This document shows positions 1 through 5,137 of a stretch of DNA of 5,137 nucleotides, in pieces. The notes beneath the pieces are model-generated. The model was not told the origin of the DNA. It ran no database searches and saw only the letters and a list, made by a program, of their open reading frames with translations. The stretch is taken from contig CAAEEC010000373.1 of the NCBI GenBank assembly GCA_900754755.1, positions 1 through 5,137 of the forward strand. Reading direction: 5' to 3'. A program made the position numbers and the translations under genes. Numbering within the stretch: the first letter of the stretch is position 1; the number at the start of each line of letters is the position of its first letter. This stretch comes from Clostridia bacterium. GTDB taxonomy: Bacteria > Bacillota > Clostridia > Christensenellales > Aristaeellaceae.

Positions 1-150
1 AAGGTCTACACCATGGGCCAGTTCTCCAAGGAAATCTGTGGCGGCCCGCACGCGAAGAACACGGGCGACCTCAAATCCTTCAAAATCCTCAAGGAGGAAA
101 GCTCCTCCGCCGGCGTGCGCCGCATCAAGGCCGTCATCGGCAAGGAATAA
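1..150 (+). CDS. C-terminal end of an alanyl-tRNA synthetase-type protein (5' part outside window)
   Basis: Only the last 49 codons are present, in frame 1 with a TAA stop at 148-150; the start lies left of the window. The peptide carries a Cys-Gly-Gly-Pro-His motif (residues 13-17 of the fragment) followed by a Thr-Gly, a Phe-Lys-Ile-x-Lys-Glu-Glu segment and a Gly-Val-Arg-Arg-Ile-Lys-Ala ending. This is the signature of the tRNA-SAD (second additional) domain of alanyl-tRNA synthetase and its relatives, in which the Cys and His help bind zinc in the site that hydrolyses mischarged Ser/Gly-tRNA(Ala). In full-length bacterial AlaRS, several hundred residues (linker and C-Ala domain) follow this point. 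Here the protein stops about three residues after the conserved ending, as in the short AlaRS-like proteins lacking C-Ala. It may therefore be a short alaS or an AlaRS-related paralogue; a free-standing AlaX editing protein is less likely given the [10 protein letters not shown] ending. The gene converges on the rodA operon and is not part of it. Confidence 0.75.
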   Translation, partial: KVYTMGQFSKEICGGPHAKNTGDLKSFKILKEESSSAGVRRIKAVIGKE

Positions 151-164
151 AATTTCCATCCAAA

Positions 165-198
165 CAGAATCCCTCGTCAGAGATGGCGAGGGATTCTG
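165..198. terminator. Hairpin between convergent genes, probable terminator
   Basis: A perfect 12-bp inverted repeat (165-176 with 187-198, starting CAGAATCCCTCG) flanks a 10-base centre. The centre can add two Watson-Crick pairs and one G-T pair (177-179 with 184-186), leaving a GAGA tetraloop of the stable GNRA type when read on the plus strand. An outer pairing of 153-158 with 203-208 is also possible. The hairpin sits 14 bases after the plus-strand stop and about 55 bases after the rodA stop, so it can serve both convergent transcripts. The T tracts are weak: on the minus strand the stem is followed by TTTGG and a later TTTT, and on the plus strand by CTTGTGG. Read as a rho-independent terminator it is better for the rodA operon than for the plus-strand gene. 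The rest of the intergenic stretch 151-252 shows only a weak 5-bp pairing (221-225 with 239-243). Confidence 0.65.
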
Positions 199-252
199 CT
201 TGTGGAAAACTTGCGGCCTACGGGCTTTGGCACCCAGCGCCCGGGCACAGAA

Positions 253-1482
253 CTAGATCCGCACCGCGCGCAGCGGCGCGTTGGGCACGAGATTGCGCTT
301 TTCGCGCATCACCACATTTTGCACCAGGCCGATGCCCAGGATGTTGGTAAGGTAACTCGATCCGCCGTAGCTCACGAACGGCAGCGGGATGCCCGTGACG
401 GGCAACAGACCGATGACCATACAGATGTTTTCTACGATGTGGAAAAGCAGCATGGCCGTCACGCCGAAGATGATGTAGCTGCCAAACGCGTCCTGCACGC
501 GAATGGCGTGCTGCACCAGGCGGAAGATGAGCAAAAGATAGGCCAGGATCAGCGAACCGCCGCCCACAAAGCCGAACGCCTCGCACACGATGGCGAAGAT
601 CATGTCCGTATGGTCATCGGGGATATAGCCCAGCGAGGCGAAGCTGCCCTCGCTCACCAGGCCCTTGCCGAACAGGCCGCCCGAGCCCAGCGCGATTTGC
701 GAATTGACCACCTGCATGGCCGCGTCCGGGTCGCTCTCCGGATCCAGCCAGATGAGGATGCGCGTGAGGCGGAAGCTCTCGCCCGAAGCGTTCATAAAGT
801 ACCATAGCGGCACCAGTACCAGCACCATGGCGAGCAGGATGCCGCCGATGAGCTTATAACTCGTGCCCGAAACGAAGATCAGCACCGCGAACACGGCGAT
901 GTACACCAGCGCCGTGCCCACGTCCGGCTGCAAAACGATGAGCACCAGCGGCAAGCCTACGTAAATGAGCACGGGGAACAACTCGCCAAAGGTCTGAATG
1001 GGCTTTTTGCGGCTGCTGAACAGCTTTGCCAGCGCGATGATGATGGCGATTTTGCCGAACTCCGAGGGCTGAATGGAGCGGTCGCCGCCCCACTGGAAGA
1101 AGGCGGTCATACCGCCGCGGCCCACTTCCGCCATCAGCAGCACCAACAGCAGCATGATGACGTTCGCCCAGTAGATCAGATTGGCCAGGTCGCCATAGAG
1201 CGTGTAGCTGAAATAGCAGATGACCGCCATGGCCACCACGCCCACGCAGATCCAGATTAGCTGCAGGCGCGCGTAGGTGATGGGATGCATGCTGATGGTT
1301 TCCAGCAGCGTATCGCCCATGCCCACGTTGGCGCTGGCCGTGGCGGCGAAGATGCACACCACGCCAAAGAGCGATATCGCCCACACCAGAATGGCCAGGT
1401 ACCAATCCACCGAGCCGAGCAGGCGCGTTTCAAATTTGTTGTGGCGGATATAATTCCAGATTTTCGCTATCAGATTTCGCAT
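253..1482 (-). CDS. rodA: RodA, SEDS-family peptidoglycan glycosyltransferase
   Basis: The 409-residue polytopic membrane protein runs from an ATG at 1480-1482 to a TAG at 253-255. SEDS proteins polymerise lipid II into glycan strands outside the membrane; RodA does this for the elongation machinery with PBP2 as partner. Visible family motifs, in order: QPSE (138-141), QPDVGTAL (185-192), a WLDP segment (245-248), an IALGSGGLFGKGL block (263-275), the HTD motif (291-293) whose Asp matches the catalytic aspartate studied in RodA/FtsW, and TGIPLPFVSYGGSS (363-376). About ten hydrophobic segments are spread over residues 27-390, as in the family. Some 25 mostly polar, basic residues precede the first membrane segment, and the segment before QPSE has an unusual MTAFFQWGG wording instead of the common RW-I pattern. 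The ATG is preceded by AGGGAG six bases upstream, overlapping the end of minD. The operon context with mreD and mrdA favours RodA over FtsW. It is the last gene of the operon, followed by the hairpin at 165-198. Confidence 0.95.
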   Translation of the reverse strand: MRNLIAKIWNYIRHNKFETRLLGSVDWYLAILVWAISLFGVVCIFAATASANVGMGDTLLETISMHPITYARLQLIWICVGVVAMAVICYFSYTLYGDLANLIYWANVIMLLLVLLMAEVGRGGMTAFFQWGGDRSIQPSEFGKIAIIIALAKLFSSRKKPIQTFGELFPVLIYVGLPLVLIVLQPDVGTALVYIAVFAVLIFVSGTSYKLIGGILLAMVLVLVPLWYFMNASGESFRLTRILIWLDPESDPDAAMQVVNSQIALGSGGLFGKGLVSEGSFASLGYIPDDHTDMIFAIVCEAFGFVGGGSLILAYLLLIFRLVQHAIRVQDAFGSYIIFGVTAMLLFHIVENICMVIGLLPVTGIPLPFVSYGGSSYLTNILGIGLVQNVVMREKRNLVPNAPLRAVRI

Positions 1483-1485
1483 GAT

Positions 1486-2259
1486 TCACTCCCTGAAAAA
1501 AAGCCGCTGGAAGAAGCCAGGTTTCCTTGGGTACTCCACGGGCACGCTTTCGCCCGCGAGGCGGCGCGCGATGCGCAGGAAGGCCGCCCCTGCCCGCGTT
1601 TCTTCGCTGATGGCCAGCTTGCCCGCGGCCGCCAGCGCGCCCACGCGCGGATCCTCCGGCACCACGCCTAAGAGCGGCAGTTGCAGCACCTCTTCGCAAC
1701 GCGCGAAGGAAACGGGCGCGTCCTTTGCCCCATTGCGCCAGGTGGCGCGGTTGAGCGCGAAGGAAGGCTTCGCCACGCCCTCGCGTTCGAGCAGCCCCTT
1801 CACGCGCTCCGCGTCGCGCAGGGAAACGGTTTCCGGTACGGTCACGAGAATGGCCGCGTCCGCGGCGCACACCGCGTTCCGGTAGCCCCGGCCAATGCCG
1901 GCGGGCGCGTCGATCAGCACAAAATCAAACTGTTGCTTGATCTGCCCCACCAGCGCTTCCATACCCGCGCAGGATACGGCGGAGACATCGCGCATTTGCG
2001 CCGCGGGCAACAGCGCCACGCCGCACGGCACGCGCAACAGCGCTTGCTTGAGTTCGCACACCTCTTCCAGCACGTCCACAATGTCGTACACGATCTGGTT
2101 TTCCAGGCCGAAGAACACGTCCTGCGAGCGCAGGCCGATATCCACATCCACTAGGCACACGGCTTTGCCCATGCGGGCGAGCGCGGCCGCCACGTTGGCG
2201 GCGAGGGTGGATTTGCCCACCCCGCCCTTGCCGGATACCACCGCATATGCTGTGGCCAA
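1486..2259 (-). CDS. minD: MinD, septum-site-determining ParA/MinD-family ATPase
   Basis: The product has 257 residues, near the usual MinD length of about 265. It has the deviant Walker A motif SGKGGVGKST (9-18, signature Lys11 and Lys16), the switch I segment DIGLR (40-44), the conserved GLEN-x-IVYDIVDVLE stretch (51-65), Walker B LIDAPAGI (115-122, Asp117), an Asn-Arg pair (170-171) and GVVPED (198-203). It ends in a short amphipathic tail KPGFFQRLFFRE (246-257), the MinD membrane-targeting sequence. MinD dimerises with ATP on the membrane and recruits MinC, which blocks FtsZ assembly away from mid-cell. The start is TTG at 2257-2259: it gives the standard N-terminus about ten residues before KGGVGK and has a Shine-Dalgarno at proper spacing, and the next in-frame codons upstream run into the mrdA stop. 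No minC or minE lies beside it. Two conserved positions differ from the common pattern: R-S-Q-D instead of R-N-L-D at 44-47, and Gly123 where Glu usually follows PAGI. Confidence 0.93.
   Translation of the reverse strand: MATAYAVVSGKGGVGKSTLAANVAAALARMGKAVCLVDVDIGLRSQDVFFGLENQIVYDIVDVLEEVCELKQALLRVPCGVALLPAAQMRDVSAVSCAGMEALVGQIKQQFDFVLIDAPAGIGRGYRNAVCAADAAILVTVPETVSLRDAERVKGLLEREGVAKPSFALNRATWRNGAKDAPVSFARCEEVLQLPLLGVVPEDPRVGALAAAGKLAISEETRAGAAFLRIARRLAGESVPVEYPRKPGFFQRLFFRE
1489..1494 (-). promoter_or_regulatory. Shine-Dalgarno of rodA, overlapping the end of minD
   Basis: On the minus strand AGGGAG lies in the final codons of minD, is followed directly by the minD stop TGA (1486-1488), and sits six bases before the rodA ATG. 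Ribosomes finishing minD stop on the rodA initiation site, so translation of the two genes is probably coupled. The site fixes the ATG at 1482 as the start. Confidence 0.8.
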
Positions 2260-2265
2260 ATTGCA

Positions 2266-2272
2266 TCACTCC
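2266..2272 (-). promoter_or_regulatory. Shine-Dalgarno of minD, containing the mrdA stop codon
   Basis: The minus strand reads GGAGTGA, in which the last three bases are the TGA stop of mrdA. GGAG ends nine bases before the TTG at 2259. This site is what supports the TTG as the minD start, and it implies translational coupling to mrdA. The arrangement repeats the one at the minD-rodA junction. Confidence 0.75.
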
Positions 2273-4725
2273 GCCATTGAATATTCCGATTGAACCGCCT
2301 TGCCTTCTTCCTGCTGCAGGTGGTCGAGATAGAATTGCAGGGTGTATTTCGCCGCGTTGGTCACCTTCGCGCCGGAATAGCCGTTTTGCACATACACCAC
2401 CACCACCAGCTTGGGGTCTTCTACCGGCGCGTAAGCCACGTGCCAGCCGTTGTTTTCCACGTCCAGATCGGTACGCTGGGAAGTGCCCGTCTTGGCCGCG
2501 GTGGGATACTTGGCGTTCTCGTAGGCGGCTGCTGCGGTACCGTCGTTTTCCGTGCTGGTCACGTTGGCCATGCCCTGGCGGATGGCGGCGAAATACGCCG
2601 GATCCGCGTTGATCTGGTTGGCGACCACAGGCTGCTTATCGAGCACCACGGTGCCGTCCGCCGCGATGATCTGGTCGATGATCTGCGCGTCGTACACGGT
2701 GCCGCCGTTCACGATGGCGGAAACGTAGCGCGCCACGGCGATGGGTGTGACCTGCGTGATGGACTGGCCAATGGCCACCATGATGGTTTCGTTCGGCGTC
2801 CACTTGAGGTCGTTGATGTAATTGAAGAAATCGTTGACCATGTAATTCTGGCTGATGTATTCCGAGGGCAGGCCCATTTCATACAGCAGGATCTCGCGGA
2901 TGGCCGGGGGCCAAACCTCGTCTTTGGTGCCCTCGAGGTTCACCACGTCCATGATCATGCGGGCGACGCGGTCGAGCTGATCCTCGTCGTATTCCACGCC
3001 GCGCGCCGTGCCGGCCTCCACCAGGCGCGCATAGATGCGCTCGTAGGCGATGCGCGGCTTATCGGTGTATTGCTCGGCGATGGTGCGCGAGGAATCGTAG
3101 AGCGTTTGCTGGTTGCCCACGAACGAGGTGGATTCGCCGGGCAGCTCGATGTTGGTCTTGGAGGTCAGCCCCAGCGCTGCGGCCCACTTGGTGATGTTCG
3201 TGATGCCCAGCTGATAACCGACTACATAAAAGAAATAGTTGCACGAATTGGAGATCGCTTCCACAATCGTCTGGTTGGCGTGCTGGGAGATGCGGCTGGG
3301 ATTGATCCAGCAGCGCGGATGGTGCACGGTGTCGGTCTTGGTAAATGCCCCTTCGTCGGAAATGCGCGTTTCCAGCGTGATGGTGCCCTCTACCAGCGAA
3401 CCGAGCGCGGTGACCAGCTTATAAATGGAACCAGGCGTGTCGCGCGCGCCGATGGCGCGGTTGAACATGGGGTTGCGCTCGTCGTAGATGATCTCCGTCC
3501 AGCTGCCCATATCGATGGTGCCCTCGAAGAGGGACAGGTCGTAATCCGGATAGCTGGCCATGGCCAGGATGCGGCCGGAATAGGGATCCATGCACACGAT
3601 GGCGCCGGACTGCGCCAGCTGGATTTCGATGTTGTTGGCGATATAGCGGTTGAGCGTTTCGCGGTTGGTGCCCTGCCAGCTGGGGTCGGCGATGATTTCC
3701 AGCTGCTCTTCGTGCACGGTTTCGATGATGCGCTCCAGATAGCGCTCGGCGGCCTCCTGCAGCTTGGAATCGATGGTGAGCACGATGGAGTTCCCGTCCG
3801 TGGGGGCGGTGTAGGAAAGCTCGCGCACCGCCTTGCCGCGCGTGTCGATCTCCACGTACTTTTGCCCCTGCCGGTATTCGATGTAGGGCGAGAGCTGATC
3901 TTCCATGGAGGATTCGATGCCCGCCGCGCCCACGATGGCGTCGTTGGGATAGCCCTTGGCCTGGTATTCCTCCAGGCTTTCGGAATTGATTTTGCTGGTG
4001 TAGCCCACCACGTGCGCGGCCAGCGATTTTTGCGGATACACGCGCGTGGAGCTTTCCAGGATGGAGAAGCCGATCAGTTCGTCCGCGCGGGCCTCGATTT
4101 CCGAAACCGTCTGGAAATCCACGTCGTAGGCGATGGTCACGGGGCTGGAGGTGAAGTTCGTCATGCGCGAGGCCTGCCAGATGGCCAGCACCTTGATCTG
4201 CATCTCTTCGTCCAGATCGTCCGGAATGGCGTAGTTTTCGCACAGCGTGTCGAACAGTTCCTCCACCGGTTCGGTGTTGAGCATGAAATTGCTGCGCCAC
4301 TGGCGGATGCGCGTTTCCTGCACGGAGGGATTGGAAGAGCCGGTATCGAACTGCCAGTTTCCTTCTTCGTCCCGCGCGAGCCAGAATTCGGTGATGGTGG
4401 TCTTTCCGTTGGCCTCGATCAGTTCGATGGCCGAGATGATGGCCTGCGTGTACGCCGCGCGGTCCGCCGCCGAGGAACGGGACGGGTCGCGATAAAACTG
4501 CACGTCGAAGCATTCCCGGTCATAGGCGAGCGGGATCATGTTGGCGTCGTAAATGGTGCCGCGCTTGCCGGTTTCGATGATGGTCTTTGTGGAGCGCGAT
4601 TCCGCGCGCGCCACATAATCCTCCTGCTGCTGGATCTGCATGGAGCCCAGGCGCGCGAACATCGCGCCGAATATGGCCAGCACCAGCACACAAAACAGCA
4701 CACAGCGGCTGATTTGGGGTTTCAT
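2266..4725 (-). CDS. mrdA: Penicillin-binding protein 2 (class B, elongation-specific DD-transpeptidase)
   Basis: The 819-residue protein runs from an ATG at 4723-4725 to TGA at 2266-2268. It is the monofunctional transpeptidase that crosslinks sidewall peptidoglycan together with RodA. One N-terminal membrane anchor (about residues 8-27) is followed by the PBP dimerisation/pedestal domain, which begins near the KRGTIYD motif (54-60) and includes GAAGIESSMED (266-276) and VEIDTRGKAVREL (291-303). The transpeptidase domain starts near LTIDSKLQ (316-323). Its three active-site motifs are all present: SIYK with nucleophile Ser433 and Lys436, SCN (494-496), and KTGT (745-748). IGQS and TP (652-661) and WHVAYAP (761-767) also fit. 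At 819 residues it is longer than E. coli PBP2 (633). Much of the excess is a block of roughly 100 residues at about 531-642 inside the transpeptidase domain, plus a long stretch at about 80-200 in the pedestal region. Some Gram-positive genomes name this gene pbpA. All catalytic residues are intact, so it should be active and beta-lactam-binding. Confidence 0.94.
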   Translation of the reverse strand: MKPQISRCVLFCVLVLAIFGAMFARLGSMQIQQQEDYVARAESRSTKTIIETGKRGTIYDANMIPLAYDRECFDVQFYRDPSRSSAADRAAYTQAIISAIELIEANGKTTITEFWLARDEEGNWQFDTGSSNPSVQETRIRQWRSNFMLNTEPVEELFDTLCENYAIPDDLDEEMQIKVLAIWQASRMTNFTSSPVTIAYDVDFQTVSEIEARADELIGFSILESSTRVYPQKSLAAHVVGYTSKINSESLEEYQAKGYPNDAIVGAAGIESSMEDQLSPYIEYRQGQKYVEIDTRGKAVRELSYTAPTDGNSIVLTIDSKLQEAAERYLERIIETVHEEQLEIIADPSWQGTNRETLNRYIANNIEIQLAQSGAIVCMDPYSGRILAMASYPDYDLSLFEGTIDMGSWTEIIYDERNPMFNRAIGARDTPGSIYKLVTALGSLVEGTITLETRISDEGAFTKTDTVHHPRCWINPSRISQHANQTIVEAISNSCNYFFYVVGYQLGITNITKWAAALGLTSKTNIELPGESTSFVGNQQTLYDSSRTIAEQYTDKPRIAYERIYARLVEAGTARGVEYDEDQLDRVARMIMDVVNLEGTKDEVWPPAIREILLYEMGLPSEYISQNYMVNDFFNYINDLKWTPNETIMVAIGQSITQVTPIAVARYVSAIVNGGTVYDAQIIDQIIAADGTVVLDKQPVVANQINADPAYFAAIRQGMANVTSTENDGTAAAAYENAKYPTAAKTGTSQRTDLDVENNGWHVAYAPVEDPKLVVVVYVQNGYSGAKVTNAAKYTLQFYLDHLQQEEGKAVQSEYSMAE

Positions 4726-4734
4726 ACAGCAATT

Positions 4735-4742
4735 TCACCTCC
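4735..4742 (-). promoter_or_regulatory. Strong Shine-Dalgarno of mrdA
   Basis: The minus strand reads GGAGGTGA, a near-perfect match to the 16S rRNA tail, nine bases before the mrdA ATG at 4725. It lies in the 38-base gap after mreD. The gap is A-rich next to the mreD stop, but I see no convincing -35/-10 pair, so mrdA is probably cotranscribed with mreD. Confidence 0.85.
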
Positions 4743-4763
4743 AAATAATGGCATTTTGTTTTT

Positions 4764-5137
4764 TTAGCGCGCCCCGTAGCGCGAAAGCCGCGGGCGCAAA
4801 ATGGCGTTGTACAGCAAATAGAGCGCCTGCACCATCGCCGTTTGAATGCCCACGCGCGCCGCGCCATAGGCCAGCAGGCGGACTTCCGCCGCGCGCGCGA
4901 ACGCCTGATACAGGAACAAAATCCCCTCCATCAAGGCGAATACCGCCACGGGCGTAAGCACGGTCGTCCACATATGGTTCATGAACTTGCGGCCGGCAAA
5001 GCCCGAAACGAAGCCCGCGCCCGTGAAGATGATGGTCATCAGGCCATAAGGCTCGTTCACCAGGATATCCACCGCCAGGCCCGCCATCAGCCCCAGCAGC
5101 GCGCCGCGCCGCCGGCCCAGCAGCAGGCCCAGCGCGA
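4764..5137 (-). CDS. mreD: MreD, rod-shape-determining membrane protein (5' end outside window)
   Basis: The reading frame is open from the right edge to a TAA at 4764-4766, giving the last 124 or so codons; MreD is usually about 165-180 residues, so roughly a third is missing. An internal ATG at 5085-5087 exists, but hydrophobic coding sequence (ALGLLLG, then GALLGL) continues upstream of it, so it is not the start. The visible part is a small polytopic membrane protein with about four hydrophobic segments. These include a GLAVDIL stretch followed by a short loop and YGLM, the pattern typical of MreD around its second to third membrane segment, and a GFVSGFAGRKF segment. The tail is short and basic (RPRLSRYGAR). 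MreD joins MreC and MreB in the scaffold that positions the RodA-PBP2 complex; it has no known enzymatic activity. Sequence conservation in MreD is low, so the call rests on topology, the DIL-type motif and the position directly before mrdA and rodA. Confidence 0.85.
   Translation of the reverse strand, partial: ALGLLLGRRRGALLGLMAGLAVDILVNEPYGLMTIIFTGAGFVSGFAGRKFMNHMWTTVLTPVAVFALMEGILFLYQAFARAAEVRLLAYGAARVGIQTAMVQALYLLYNAILRPRLSRYGAR

Noticed and set aside
221..243. Short inverted repeat CGGGC/GCCCG just after rodA
   Set aside because: Only five pairs with a 13-base loop and no T tract; expected by chance in GC-rich sequence, and the 165-198 hairpin is far stronger.
38..256. A small plus-strand frame crossing the intergenic hairpin
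   Set aside because: It overlaps the AlaRS-type C-terminus in another frame and runs through the hairpin; low-complexity Arg/Ser-rich translation without a ribosome binding site that I can see.
202..807. A 201-codon plus-strand frame opposite rodA
   Set aside because: Polar, His/Ala/Arg-rich translation without motifs, overlapping well-conserved RodA coding sequence; a shadow of GC-rich codon use.
253..1482. Assignment of the SEDS protein as FtsW or SpoVE
   Set aside because: SEDS motifs do not separate these on their own, but the operon with mreD and the elongation PBP2 points to RodA.
3419..4513. A 364-codon minus-strand frame overlapping mrdA
   Set aside because: An out-of-frame translation of mrdA, rich in Arg, His and Gly, with no family resemblance.
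4726..4763. A-rich mreD-mrdA gap as a possible internal promoter
   Set aside because: The gap is too short to hold a full promoter with a transcription start, and no recognisable -35/-10 pair is present.
2290..4767. An 825-codon plus-strand open frame lying antisense to mrdA
   Set aside because: It mirrors mrdA codon by codon, is rich in His, Val, Gly and Arg as GC-rich antisense frames are, has no recognisable motif, and mrdA has complete catalytic motifs and a strong Shine-Dalgarno.

Overview
The window is a GC-rich stretch (about 60 % GC by eye) of bacterial chromosome. It carries the 3' part of a cell-elongation (rod-shape) operon on the minus strand, ending convergently against the tail of a plus-strand tRNA-synthetase-type gene. 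Strong GGAGG-like ribosome binding sites, a MinD with a Gram-positive-type sequence and an 819-residue PBP2 with an extra block in its transpeptidase domain all suggest a GC-rich member of the Clostridia (Bacillota). That assignment is inference from family resemblance, not from a marker-gene search.

Layout in the direction of transcription (right to left): mreD, cut by the right edge (4764-5137); mrdA, the class B penicillin-binding protein 2 (2266-4725); minD (1486-2259, TTG start); rodA, the SEDS glycosyltransferase (253-1482). The mreD-mrdA gap is 38 bases with a near-perfect Shine-Dalgarno. The mrdA-minD and minD-rodA gaps are only 6 and 3 bases, and in both the upstream TGA stop is fused to the downstream Shine-Dalgarno. 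This fits one polycistronic, translationally coupled unit. mreB and mreC would be expected just upstream, outside the window. After rodA there is a short intergenic stretch with a perfect 12-bp inverted repeat (165-198), probably the operon terminator. Beyond it, on the plus strand, lies the last 49 codons of an alanyl-tRNA-synthetase-type protein (1-150).

The genes work together in sidewall peptidoglycan synthesis. RodA polymerises lipid II into glycan strands, PBP2 crosslinks them as its transpeptidase partner, and MreD is part of the MreBCD membrane scaffold that orients the complex. MinD is a membrane-associated ATPase of division-site selection. In many Clostridia and relatives this slot holds minC-minD-minE; here minD stands alone, with no room for minC or minE on either side.

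I see no mobile element, CRISPR, tRNA, rRNA or riboswitch and no clearly new system. The points worth a second look are the minD without local partners and its unusual motif residues, the insertion in PBP2, the same-frame stop-in-Shine-Dalgarno junctions, and the early C-terminus of the synthetase-type protein.
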